A stretch of DNA of 49,434 nucleotides, taken from Bacteroidota bacterium (GTDB taxonomy: Bacteria > Bacteroidota > Bacteroidia > Flavobacteriales > Flavobacteriaceae). The notes beneath the pieces are model-generated. The model saw nothing but the letters and a program-made list of their open reading frames with translations, had not been told where the DNA came from and ran no database searches. The position numbers were made by a program, and so were the translations under genes. The number at the start of each line of letters is the position of its first letter. The stretch's first letter is position 1. The stretch is taken from positions 1 to 49,434 of the forward strand of contig JAKQJQ010000143.1 in assembly GCA_029561105.1 (NCBI GenBank), in the 5' to 3' direction. This document shows positions 44,055 to 49,434 of this stretch, one piece after another.

Positions 44055-44507
44055 TTAGGTTTGTTGTACAATGATTGTGGTTGTCATGGTGACTTTAGAC
44101 TTCACCGAGTTCGAGATCAGACAAGCTGCTTCTGATTTTTGCAGTACCCGCTGGGCGCGTTCACGGTCTTTCTCGTCGGTGATGGTGACGGTGGGTTCCA
44201 GGACAATCTCGCTCATCATGAATTTCCCTTCGACGGTTTCAAGTTTACCGTGGGCTTTGCAACTAAAGTGGGTAAAGGCCAGCTTAGAATTTTCGGCCAC
44301 CGATAGAAAAGTAGTCATCAAACAACTACTCACCGCAGCGGTAAATAAATGTTCGGGCGACCAGATTCCCGGCATGCCCTGCGGGAATTCGGGAGGCGTA
44401 GCTACTTCGATAGTTGTGCCGCGGTGCAGCAGGAGTTCGGGCGATGACAAACTGCCTTTTCTTTGGGTGTCCCAGTCAAGGTCAACATGATATAAATGCG
44501 GTTCCAT
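44055..44507 (-). CDS. OsmC/Ohr-family protein
   Basis: 150 residues. OsmC family peroxidase-type thiol motifs: Cys in AAVSSCLMTTFLSVAEN (first redox Cys) and EAACLISNSVKSKV (second Cys). N-terminal HVDLDWDTQRKGSLSSPELL and PPEFPQGMPGIWSPEHLFTAAV are standard. These proteins reduce organic hydroperoxides or act on persulfide-type species. Monocistronic between two terminators, with a TGA-N6-TCA box upstream. Confidence 0.92.
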   Translation of the reverse strand: MEPHLYHVDLDWDTQRKGSLSSPELLLHRGTTIEVATPPEFPQGMPGIWSPEHLFTAAVSSCLMTTFLSVAENSKLAFTHFSCKAHGKLETVEGKFMMSEIVLEPTVTITDEKDRERAQRVLQKSEAACLISNSVKSKVTMTTTIIVQQT

Positions 44508-44540
44508 AAGTTTGAAGGTTTATAGGTTCAATGGTATGGA

Positions 44541-44583
44541 TAAAGGTAGCATCCCAAACCTGGAGAGAAAGTGATATTTGTCA
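44541..44583 (-). promoter_or_regulatory. TGA-N6-TCA box plus -7 element for the OsmC gene
   Basis: On the minus strand: TGACAAATATCA (44583-44572), 23 bp, then TACCTTTA (44548-44541), 7/8 to TAnnTTTG. The ATG lies 33 bases beyond. Confidence 0.82.
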
Positions 44584-44603
44584 CGCAAGTTATATTTGCA
44601 TAA

Positions 44604-44633
44604 AAAAAGCGCCCGGTTGTCCTGGCGCTTTTT
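44604..44633. terminator. Bidirectional-looking hairpin terminator
   Basis: AAAAAGCGCC (44604-44613) pairs perfectly with GGCGCTTTTT (44624-44633) around a ten-base loop. It lies 19 bases after the stop of the minus-strand Cys-rich protein gene and separates that operon from the OsmC promoter. Confidence 0.88.
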
Positions 44634-44652
44634 AATCCGAAAAAGGAGTTGG

Positions 44653-44826
44653 TTATTTTTTAGCACAACATCCTGCTTTTTTTTCTTTCGAGCAAGATTT
44701 CATCTCGTCTTTCGAGCAAGATTTTTCGGTCTTTGATTTTTCTTTCTTTTTAGGGGTTTCCTGTGCGTTGGCAGGCATTGAGAACAAGAAGGCAGCGATT
44801 GCCATCATCGAAATTGCTTTTTTCAT
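44653..44826 (-). CDS. Small exported Lys/Cys-rich protein
   Basis: 57 residues from the ATG at 44826. A clear signal peptide (MKKAISMMAIAAFLFSMPANAQ) is followed by a short mature part rich in Lys, Glu and Cys: SCSKDE, SCSKEK and a terminal GCCAKK, four cysteines in about 35 residues. An alternative ATG at 44850 overlaps the stop of the 37-residue gene upstream. No named family is recognised; it resembles small metal-binding or redox peptides of Bacteroidetes. It is the last gene of the cstB-to-here group, followed by a strong terminator. Confidence 0.7.
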   Translation of the reverse strand: MKKAISMMAIAAFLFSMPANAQETPKKKEKSKTEKSCSKDEMKSCSKEKKAGCCAKK

Positions 44827-44839
44827 GGGTTTGTTTTGA

Positions 44840-44953
44840 TTAATGTTCATTTTTATCCTTAGGCTGTTTTTTATTGAATTCAAGCTTGTAAATCAGCCAG
44901 CCAAAACCGATTACGAGGTGCAATATAACAATACCGAATAAAATTTTGTCCAT
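44840..44953 (-). CDS. 37-residue single-helix membrane protein
   Basis: A short open frame: MDKILFGIVILHLVIGFGWL, then IYKLEFNKKQPKDKNEH. It has one transmembrane helix followed by a charged, Lys-rich cytoplasmic tail. It starts 13 bases after the thioredoxin stop and ends where an in-frame start of the next small gene overlaps (ATGAACATTAA). Clean membrane-helix composition and operon spacing support it as a real gene. Homologs would usually be missed because of size; function unknown. Confidence 0.6.
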   Translation of the reverse strand: MDKILFGIVILHLVIGFGWLIYKLEFNKKQPKDKNEH

Positions 44954-44966
44954 TTTGTTTTATTTT

Positions 44967-45296
44967 TTAGGTTGCTGCGTTTGGCAGTTCGGGCCAGGTG
45001 CTCTTCTCGAGTATCACCGCGACGATTTCCATCTTAGACAAAACGCCCGATTGCCGCCAAAGCTGCTTGCCATTCTGGAACAGCATCATGGTAGGCACGC
45101 CTTTTACGCGGTAATGGATCGCCACCGCCTGGTTCTTGTCTACGTCTATTTTGATAATAGACACACGATCGCCAAGCTTGTCCTTAACTTCTTTTAAAAT
45201 CGGGCCCAACATTTGGCAAGGGCCGCACCAGGTGGCGTAAAAGTCCACCAATACTGGTTTTTCTGAATGGATGAGGTCATCAAAAGTTTCGTCCAT
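44967..45296 (-). CDS. trxA: Thioredoxin
   Basis: 109 residues with the active site WCGPC in VDFYATWCGPCQMLGP and cis-Pro in VKGVPTMMLFQNGK. No signal peptide, so cytoplasmic. It begins five bases after the methyltransferase-HMA gene and is followed by the 37-residue membrane protein. Context suggests reduction of protein or persulfide disulfides linked to the CstB-like enzyme. Confidence 0.95.
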   Translation of the reverse strand: MDETFDDLIHSEKPVLVDFYATWCGPCQMLGPILKEVKDKLGDRVSIIKIDVDKNQAVAIHYRVKGVPTMMLFQNGKQLWRQSGVLSKMEIVAVILEKSTWPELPNAAT

Positions 45297-45301
45297 GATG
45301 G

Positions 45302-46174
45302 TTAGTTTTTTGTTTCTATCAGGTATTTTTTATCGTAGGCGAGTATTTGCCTTAGCGATTCTATCGGAATTTCGCGGCTGCTCACCAATAGCAGTTCTTT
45401 AAAATCGGTACTGATGCTGCAATTGAGTACGCCCTCGACAGTCATGAATTGGCCAACAATCGTCTTGCTGCAATTACTACAGGTAATCCCATCGATGGCA
45501 TAAAGTGCTACGTTGATGCTGTCATCTTTCTGCAGTTCAATAAACAACTCGTTTCCGGCTCTTTTCTCAACCGACTCCTGGCAAGGTTCCACTCGATTGA
45601 ATGTAAACGCAGCTTTGAAAAGGTTTTCGTATTCGGCGCGGCTTCCTCCAAAGGGAGGCCCGTCTTCAAACTCTCGATCAAACAGCAAGCCCGAGAGGAT
45701 CCCGTTGTTGTTTAACAAGCGGTACATTTTGTTTGCATATCGCTGGCGCATGAATGGCGGTAGCGCGCAAAAAAAGGTCTGTTCAATAATCAGATCATAT
45801 TGGCCTTGATGGTCAAAGAAATCACCGGGAACAATCTTGATCCGGTCGTTACCCTCAAATTTTTCCTGCAGTTTCTCTACGAGCAACGGCGCAATGTCAA
45901 TCACGGTAACGTTGGTAAAACCCTGATCCATCAAGTAGGCCGCCTCATGGGCATTGCCGCAACCCGGAATCAGGATGCTGATGGTTTTGGAGGGGAGTTG
46001 GTCGATGTAGCGTTTGATCGCCGGAGCAACTTCACCCAAATCCCAACCCGTGGTGTTGGAGGCATATTGTTGGTTCCAGTAGTTTTGGTCAATAGGATTG
46101 TCGCAAGTCACGACACAACATTTTTCTTCTTGCATACCGTTTTGTATTAGGGTTTGATACGGCAATTGATTCAT
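45302..46174 (-). CDS. TPMT-type methyltransferase fused to a C-terminal heavy-metal-associated (HMA) domain
   Basis: 290 residues. Residues 30-212 form a thiopurine-methyltransferase-like class I SAM domain: YWNQQYASNTTGWDLGEVAP, SILIPGCGNAHEAAYL (SAM loop), VTVIDIAP and IIEQTFFCALPP. Bacterial members methylate tellurite, selenium compounds or thiols. Residues 222-288 form an HMA-like ferredoxin fold with ITCSNCSKTIVGQF and metal-site Cys232 and Cys235. An N-terminal CCVVTC adds three Cys. The start overlaps the upstream HMA gene's stop (TGATG), and thioredoxin follows after five bases. Confidence 0.87.
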   Translation of the reverse strand: MNQLPYQTLIQNGMQEEKCCVVTCDNPIDQNYWNQQYASNTTGWDLGEVAPAIKRYIDQLPSKTISILIPGCGNAHEAAYLMDQGFTNVTVIDIAPLLVEKLQEKFEGNDRIKIVPGDFFDHQGQYDLIIEQTFFCALPPFMRQRYANKMYRLLNNNGILSGLLFDREFEDGPPFGGSRAEYENLFKAAFTFNRVEPCQESVEKRAGNELFIELQKDDSINVALYAIDGITCSNCSKTIVGQFMTVEGVLNCSISTDFKELLLVSSREIPIESLRQILAYDKKYLIETKN

Positions 46175-46428
46175 CAGCCGAATTTGCCTACCGCACAGCT
46201 AAAATACGATTTTGCCTGACAAGCCATGGTGTTATTTCCTTTTTCGGGATAGCCGATTTGAGTGAGTTTGGCTACCAGTTCAGGTCGGAGCGCATCACCC
46301 ACAATAACAATGATTCCGTTCTCTACGTTGACTTTGACCGAGTCGACACCCTCGACTTTAAGCAGCGCTTTCTCGATACTGTTGGCGCAACCGCCGCATT
46401 TGATGTTTTCTACTTCTATCTGGTACAT
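46174..46428 (-). CDS. HMA-domain metal chaperone-like protein
   Basis: 84 residues from the ATG at 46428; the long open frame upstream is not coding. The fold is a copper-chaperone-like HMA with the site CGGC in VENIKCGGCANSIEKALLKVEGV, then VKVNVENGIIVIVGDA. An unusual tail ends ACQAKSYFSCAVGKFG with two further Cys. It overlaps the DUF2892 stop (TAATG) upstream and the methyltransferase-HMA start downstream (TGATG), so the three are translationally coupled. Confidence 0.9.
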   Translation of the reverse strand: MYQIEVENIKCGGCANSIEKALLKVEGVDSVKVNVENGIIVIVGDALRPELVAKLTQIGYPEKGNNTMACQAKSYFSCAVGKFG

Positions 46429-46634
46429 TATCGTTTGATTTTGCAGGTGTTGATGTTGAAAATCGCATAGAGCGAACAAAAACTGAGAAAAGAGGTGAGC
46501 AGAAAGACCACTGCGAGAATTCCCAAAACAAGGGCTAATGTGCCGCTGATTAGGTTGGTGAAATACAATACGCCAACCAGGACCGCAACGAGAATTCTGA
46601 TACTTTTGTCTGTAGAACCCATATTTTTTTTCAT
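46428..46634 (-). CDS. DUF2892 small membrane protein
   Basis: 68 residues: MKKNMGSTDKSIRILVAVLVG, two helices, and SFLSFCSLYAIFNINTCKI. Close paralog of the gene at 7700-7903 (same MKKN opening and the same Cys-x-Leu-Tyr position). Stop overlaps the HMA gene start. It follows the CstB-like gene, matching the known rhodanese-DUF2892 association. Confidence 0.88.
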   Translation of the reverse strand: MKKNMGSTDKSIRILVAVLVGVLYFTNLISGTLALVLGILAVVFLLTSFLSFCSLYAIFNINTCKIKR

Positions 46635-46735
46635 AATTGTTTTTTTTTTGGTTACTACTGTTTTTTTTCGGTTTGCCCGATGTTTGAATCGGGGTTGGCT
46701 TTGAGAATAGCCTTAGGCGGGATTTGAGTCCCTGT

Positions 46736-48148
46736 TTACAATACTTTACTTTGACAGACAAAGTCTGTTTGGGGCAGGTTGGTTTGCGCGATAGCATTGA
46801 ATCCGCCTTCTATTTCGGTGAAATTCCGATACCCACGCGAGAGCAGTATCGATGCCGCGATCATGCTGCGGTAACCGGCTGCGCAATGTAGATAGTAATG
46901 CGTTGCCGGATTAAGGTCTCTGATCCAATCGTTGATATACGCAAGCGGTTTGCTATAAGCTTCACCTAGGTGAGACGCGCGGTATTCGCTTTCTTTGCGT
47001 ACATCGATGACCACATCTTCCCCGATGGTGACTGCTTCGGCAAATTGTTCGGCGCTGATCCTATTGATGGTTTCGGTTTCATAGCCTGCGTTTTTCCAGG
47101 CATCGAAGCCGCCGTCGAGATAGCCTACCAAATTGTCAAAACCTACACGGCTTAAGCGGGTGATGGTTTCTTCTTCAAAACCGGGAACGACCACCAGTGC
47201 AATGGCCTGATTGACATCGCCTATGAGCGCTCCCACCCATGGGGCAAAATCACCATCGATTCCTATATTGATGGATTGCGGGATGAACCCTTTGTAAAAT
47301 ACGCTGTGCGGACGCGTGTCAAGGATGAGCGCGCCGGTTTGGGACACGACCGTTTCAAACGCCGCTACCGGTATTTTTTGCATCCCGTTGTGGAGCACTT
47401 TTTCAAAACTCACAATCCCCGATTTGTTCATGGCGACGTTCATCCCAAAATAGGCTGGTGGCGGTAGGAGCCCGTCGGTGACTTCCTGTATGAATTCGGC
47501 TTCGCTCATATTTTGGCGCAGTGCGTAGTTGGATTTTTTTTGCTCGCCAATCGTAGAGATGGTTTCCTTGCTCATGTTTTTGCCACAGGCGCTTCCGGCT
47601 CCGTGCGCGGGATACACAATCACCTCATCGGGCAGGGTCATGATTTTGGTGCGAAGCGAATTGTAGAGTATGGCAGCGAGTTCTTCTTTGGTTTTGGATG
47701 CAGCTTTCTGTGCCAGGTCGGGTCTCCCAACATCGCCTATGAAGAGCGTGTCGCCCGAGAAAATGGCGTGGCTTTTCCCGTTTTCATCCAATAGTAAGAA
47801 AGTGCTGCTTTCCATGGTGTGTCCCGGCGTGTGGAGTACTTTGATTTTTACTTTCCCGAGGGTAAATTCCTGGCCGTCGGTTGCCGAAGTATGCGGAAAA
47901 TCAGCTACAGCATTGGGCCCATAGACGATTTCGGCGCCAGTTTGCTGGTGCAGGTCTAAATGGCCTGAGACAAAATCGGCGTGGAAATGCGTTTCAAAAA
48001 TGTATTTCAGTGATACGTTATCGCGCTCGAGCCGCTCGAGGTAAGGCGCTGTTTCACGCAAGGGATCAACAATCGCGGCCTCGCCGCCTGAGGTGATGTA
48101 GTAGGCACCCTGAGCGAGGCATCCGGTATAGATTTGTTCGATTTTCAT
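46736..48148 (-). CDS. CstB-like persulfide dioxygenase: metallo-beta-lactamase fold plus two rhodanese domains
   Basis: 470 residues. Residues 1-250 are an ETHE1-like non-heme iron dioxygenase: ETHFHADFVSGH with His54, His56, Asp58 and His63, then HTPGHTMES, FSGDTLFIGDVGRPD and YPAHGAGSACG. Residues about 265-365 are a rhodanese domain whose active-site position lacks Cys (VVVPGFEEE), a pseudo-rhodanese. Residues 370-465 are an active rhodanese with Cys422 in HCAAGYRSM. This matches the three-part plan of CstB, which oxidises persulfides to sulfite and thiosulfate. It heads the minus-strand group down to 44653 and carries a TGA-N6-TCA box. Confidence 0.93.
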   Translation of the reverse strand: MKIEQIYTGCLAQGAYYITSGGEAAIVDPLRETAPYLERLERDNVSLKYIFETHFHADFVSGHLDLHQQTGAEIVYGPNAVADFPHTSATDGQEFTLGKVKIKVLHTPGHTMESSTFLLLDENGKSHAIFSGDTLFIGDVGRPDLAQKAASKTKEELAAILYNSLRTKIMTLPDEVIVYPAHGAGSACGKNMSKETISTIGEQKKSNYALRQNMSEAEFIQEVTDGLLPPPAYFGMNVAMNKSGIVSFEKVLHNGMQKIPVAAFETVVSQTGALILDTRPHSVFYKGFIPQSINIGIDGDFAPWVGALIGDVNQAIALVVVPGFEEETITRLSRVGFDNLVGYLDGGFDAWKNAGYETETINRISAEQFAEAVTIGEDVVIDVRKESEYRASHLGEAYSKPLAYINDWIRDLNPATHYYLHCAAGYRSMIAASILLSRGYRNFTEIEGGFNAIAQTNLPQTDFVCQSKVL

Positions 48149-48171
48149 GTTTGCTGTATTTTATTCGAACG

Positions 48172-48214
48172 TAAATTTAACGCAAGCATTTTTTTCAAAA
48201 ACTGACATCTGTCA
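48172..48214 (-). promoter_or_regulatory. TGA-N6-TCA box plus -7 element for the cstB-like operon
   Basis: On the minus strand: TGACAGATGTCA (48214-48203), 23 bp, then TAAATTTA (48179-48172), 7/8 to TAnnTTTG. The ATG lies 23 bases beyond. Confidence 0.82.
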
Positions 48215-48233
48215 TCTTTTACCCAAAACGATA

Positions 48234-48653
48234 CTACTTTTTTGCCGCATGCGCCACACCCATTTCCTTGGGTTGGTGGTATTTGTCATCATCGTGGAAA
48301 AACCACGAAAGCCAAAGCATTCGGGACCATCGCATGAAAAAAGGTTGCAGGAGCACCAGTAGGACGATGTTTGAGATGAGCCAGTAAAAAATCCGTCCAT
48401 CCTTAAGCCCAATGCCTGTGGTGGCAATCCAGGCCACAAAAGTGATGAAAGAAAATCCCACCGTAAGAGCGTAGCTCACATAACCCGTACCGTGATAAAA
48501 TCCGGGTTCGAGTTGGGTGCGCTGTTCGCAAACCGGGCAGTGCTCGACCATTTTATTGTTAGAACCCAGTTGGTACCATTTGTGGGTAAACATATCGCCT
48601 TTGTGGCAGCGTGGGCATTTTTCTGATAAGATGCTTCTGGTATACTTGAACAT
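48234..48653 (-). CDS. DUF983 membrane protein with zinc-ribbon-like N-terminus
   Basis: 139 residues from the ATG at 48653, where the family starts (MFKYTRSILSEKCPRCHKGDMF); the longer frame runs into the promoter. Two CxxC pairs (CPRC and CPVC) suggest a zinc ribbon. Two transmembrane helices follow (about 60-80 and 88-110), with a WFFHDDDKYHQPKEMG tail. DUF983 members often sit near cytochrome oxidase assembly genes, but none are here. Own promoter with a box. Confidence 0.9.
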   Translation of the reverse strand: MFKYTRSILSEKCPRCHKGDMFTHKWYQLGSNNKMVEHCPVCEQRTQLEPGFYHGTGYVSYALTVGFSFITFVAWIATTGIGLKDGRIFYWLISNIVLLVLLQPFFMRWSRMLWLSWFFHDDDKYHQPKEMGVAHAAKK

Positions 48654-48670
48654 AGCTGTTATTTTTTTGG

Positions 48671-48713
48671 TAAAATTACCATCGATTGACAGCGTAGACG
48701 GTGACATTTGTTA
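48671..48713 (-). promoter_or_regulatory. TGA-N6-TCA-like box plus -7 element for the DUF983 gene
   Basis: On the minus strand: TAACAAATGTCA (48713-48702; first half-site TAA), 23 bp, then TAATTTTA (48678-48671), 7/8 to TAnnTTTG. One half-site mismatch, but the spacing is exact and the ATG follows 17 bases later. Confidence 0.72.
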
Positions 48714-48879
48714 CACAGTGCAAAAAAACTTTGGCTAGTCCCGTTTGCTGGTGTCGACGGTCATATTTGGTAGGGAATCGTGTAGCCAAATATTTCGTGA
48801 CCGGTCTGAAAGATTCCCGGCACAATCCTACACCAAGAGCTGATAATTCAATACCTTAGCAATACATCTGCAACCTCCA

Positions 48880-49434
48880 ATGACAGTAAATAACTATGAC
48901 ATCAACGGCTTGACCAATGAGCAGGTAGATAAGGCCCGCCGCGAATTTGGGGAAAACAGCTTGCGCTACAAAAAGCGACACAGCTTTGCCGGGAAGGTAA
49001 AAGAAACCCTTAAAGAGCCGATGGTGGTGTTATTACTGGTGACCGCCGCGATTTATTTTGCCAGCGGTAAAACCGGCGACGCGCTTTTCCTGACGGTCGC
49101 GATATTTTTTGTGGTAGCCATTTCGTTGTACCAGGATTCTCGCAGCCGAAATGCACTCGAGAAACTCAAAGACCTCACGCAACCCCACTGCAAAGTCATC
49201 CGCGAAGGCGAGATCCGCGAAATTCCCAGTAGCGAAATTGTTTTGGGCGACAGCCTGATGGTAGAAGAAGGAATGGCCATCGCCGCCGATGCTACGATTG
49301 TTCACGCCAACGACTTCTCGGTAAACGAGTCGATCCTTACCGGAGAATCCCTGCCGGTTGCCAAAGACCAATCGCACGAAGCGCCGTTTATTTACCTGGG
49401 CAGTTCGGTGGCGAGCGGACTGGCCATTGCTACG
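48880..49434 (+). CDS. P-type cation-transporting ATPase (3' truncated by the window edge)
   Basis: 185 codons are visible from the ATG at 48880. N-terminal cation_ATPase_N-like region (INGLTNEQVDKARREFGENSL), first transmembrane hairpin (EPMVVLLLVTAAIYFA and ALFLTVAIFFVVAISLYQ), and the actuator domain with the TGES motif in VNESILTGESLPVAKD. The form matches P2-type (calcium-like) ATPases rather than heavy-metal P1B pumps, as there is no HMA domain or CPC helix in the visible part. The phosphorylation Asp lies outside the window. Confidence 0.9.
   Translation, partial: MTVNNYDINGLTNEQVDKARREFGENSLRYKKRHSFAGKVKETLKEPMVVLLLVTAAIYFASGKTGDALFLTVAIFFVVAISLYQDSRSRNALEKLKDLTQPHCKVIREGEIREIPSSEIVLGDSLMVEEGMAIAADATIVHANDFSVNESILTGESLPVAKDQSHEAPFIYLGSSVASGLAIAT

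Noticed and set aside
46429-46797. Long open frame extending the HMA protein upstream to 46797
   Set aside because: It crosses the DUF2892 gene in another frame and has low-complexity, non-protein-like composition; the HMA domain begins at the ATG at 46428.
48714-48879. Possible use of the 48702-48713 box for the P-type ATPase in the plus direction
   Set aside because: No TAnnTTTG-like element is found 23 bp to the right, and the ATPase start is 167 bases away; the box serves DUF983 only.
1-49434. CRISPR arrays, tRNA/rRNA genes, insertion sequences or prophage
   Set aside because: No regularly spaced direct repeats, tRNA-like cloverleaf segments, transposase motifs or phage genes were seen on either strand.

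Overview
The window looks like a chromosomal segment of a flavobacterium (Bacteroidetes, Flavobacteriaceae-like) with fairly high GC for that group. The reasons are the Bacteroidetes -7 promoter element TAnnTTTG in front of many genes, weak Shine-Dalgarno signals, a CzcA-TolC fused efflux pump, an ImuA/ImuB/DnaE2 cassette under an XRE-S24 repressor, and typical Bacteroidetes families (DUF3570, DUF4266, DUF6660, BON proteins, DUF2892). I found no rRNA, tRNA, CRISPR array, insertion sequence or phage genes. No gene-free stretch exceeds 300 bases.

Layout. 1-2.2 kb: end of an ApbE flavin transferase, a tiny Cys-tailed lipoprotein (DUF4266) and an outer-membrane barrel (DUF3570). 2.2-9.7 kb (minus strand): hemN, then a nine-gene stress operon (membrane protein, BON protein, coiled-coil lipoprotein, DUF2892, general-stress-like protein, ATP-cone nuclease, beta-CASP metallo-hydrolase, DUF6544-like, membrane protein). 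9.7-11.1 kb: acetyl-CoA hydrolase/CoA-transferase. 11.1-19.9 kb: self-cleaving LexA-like XRE-S24 repressor divergent from imuA-imuB-dnaE2-exonuclease/GIY-YIG-DUF1810-alkB. 20-21 kb: zinc alcohol dehydrogenase. 21.2-27.1 kb: heavy-metal efflux (DUF6660, CzcA-TolC fusion, adaptor). 27.2-30.7 kb: orphan receiver, FixL-type PAS histidine kinase, receiver-Crp/Fnr hybrid regulator, second BON protein. 30.8-35.5 kb: PLP decarboxylase divergent from nadA-nadB, then the ScdA/Ric Fe-S repair protein. 35.6-37.5 kb: GH130-like enzyme and a TauE/SafE permease. 37.5-43.9 kb: second RND pump with a PII-like protein and DUF2892. 44-48.7 kb: OsmC, small Cys proteins, thioredoxin, methyltransferase-HMA fusion, HMA protein, DUF2892, CstB-like persulfide dioxygenase, DUF983. 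48.9 kb to the end: start of a P-type ATPase.

How it fits together. The main result is a regulon visible from the DNA alone. Eleven intergenic copies of a TGA-N6-TCA palindrome (Crp/Fnr half-site geometry; two copies have one TGA/TCA arm changed to TAA/TTA) serve twelve promoters. In all twelve, exactly 23 bp separates the palindrome from an 8-bp TAnnTTTG-like -7 element. This puts the site centre near -41.5, the class II activator position. One site is shared symmetrically by two divergent genes. The controlled genes suit low oxygen or nitrosative/sulfur stress: hemN, ScdA, nadAB, CoA-transferase, BON and general stress proteins, OsmC, CstB, DUF983 and an RND pump. The same segment encodes a plausible controller: a PAS kinase that keeps FixL's heme-ligand histidine and oxygen-sensing arginine, translationally coupled to a receiver-cNMP-HTH(Crp) protein with an ETVSR recognition helix. 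I infer a FixL-to-FixK-like oxygen circuit compressed into two proteins, with an orphan receiver as a possible feedback element. Binding by this particular regulator is not proven by the sequence.
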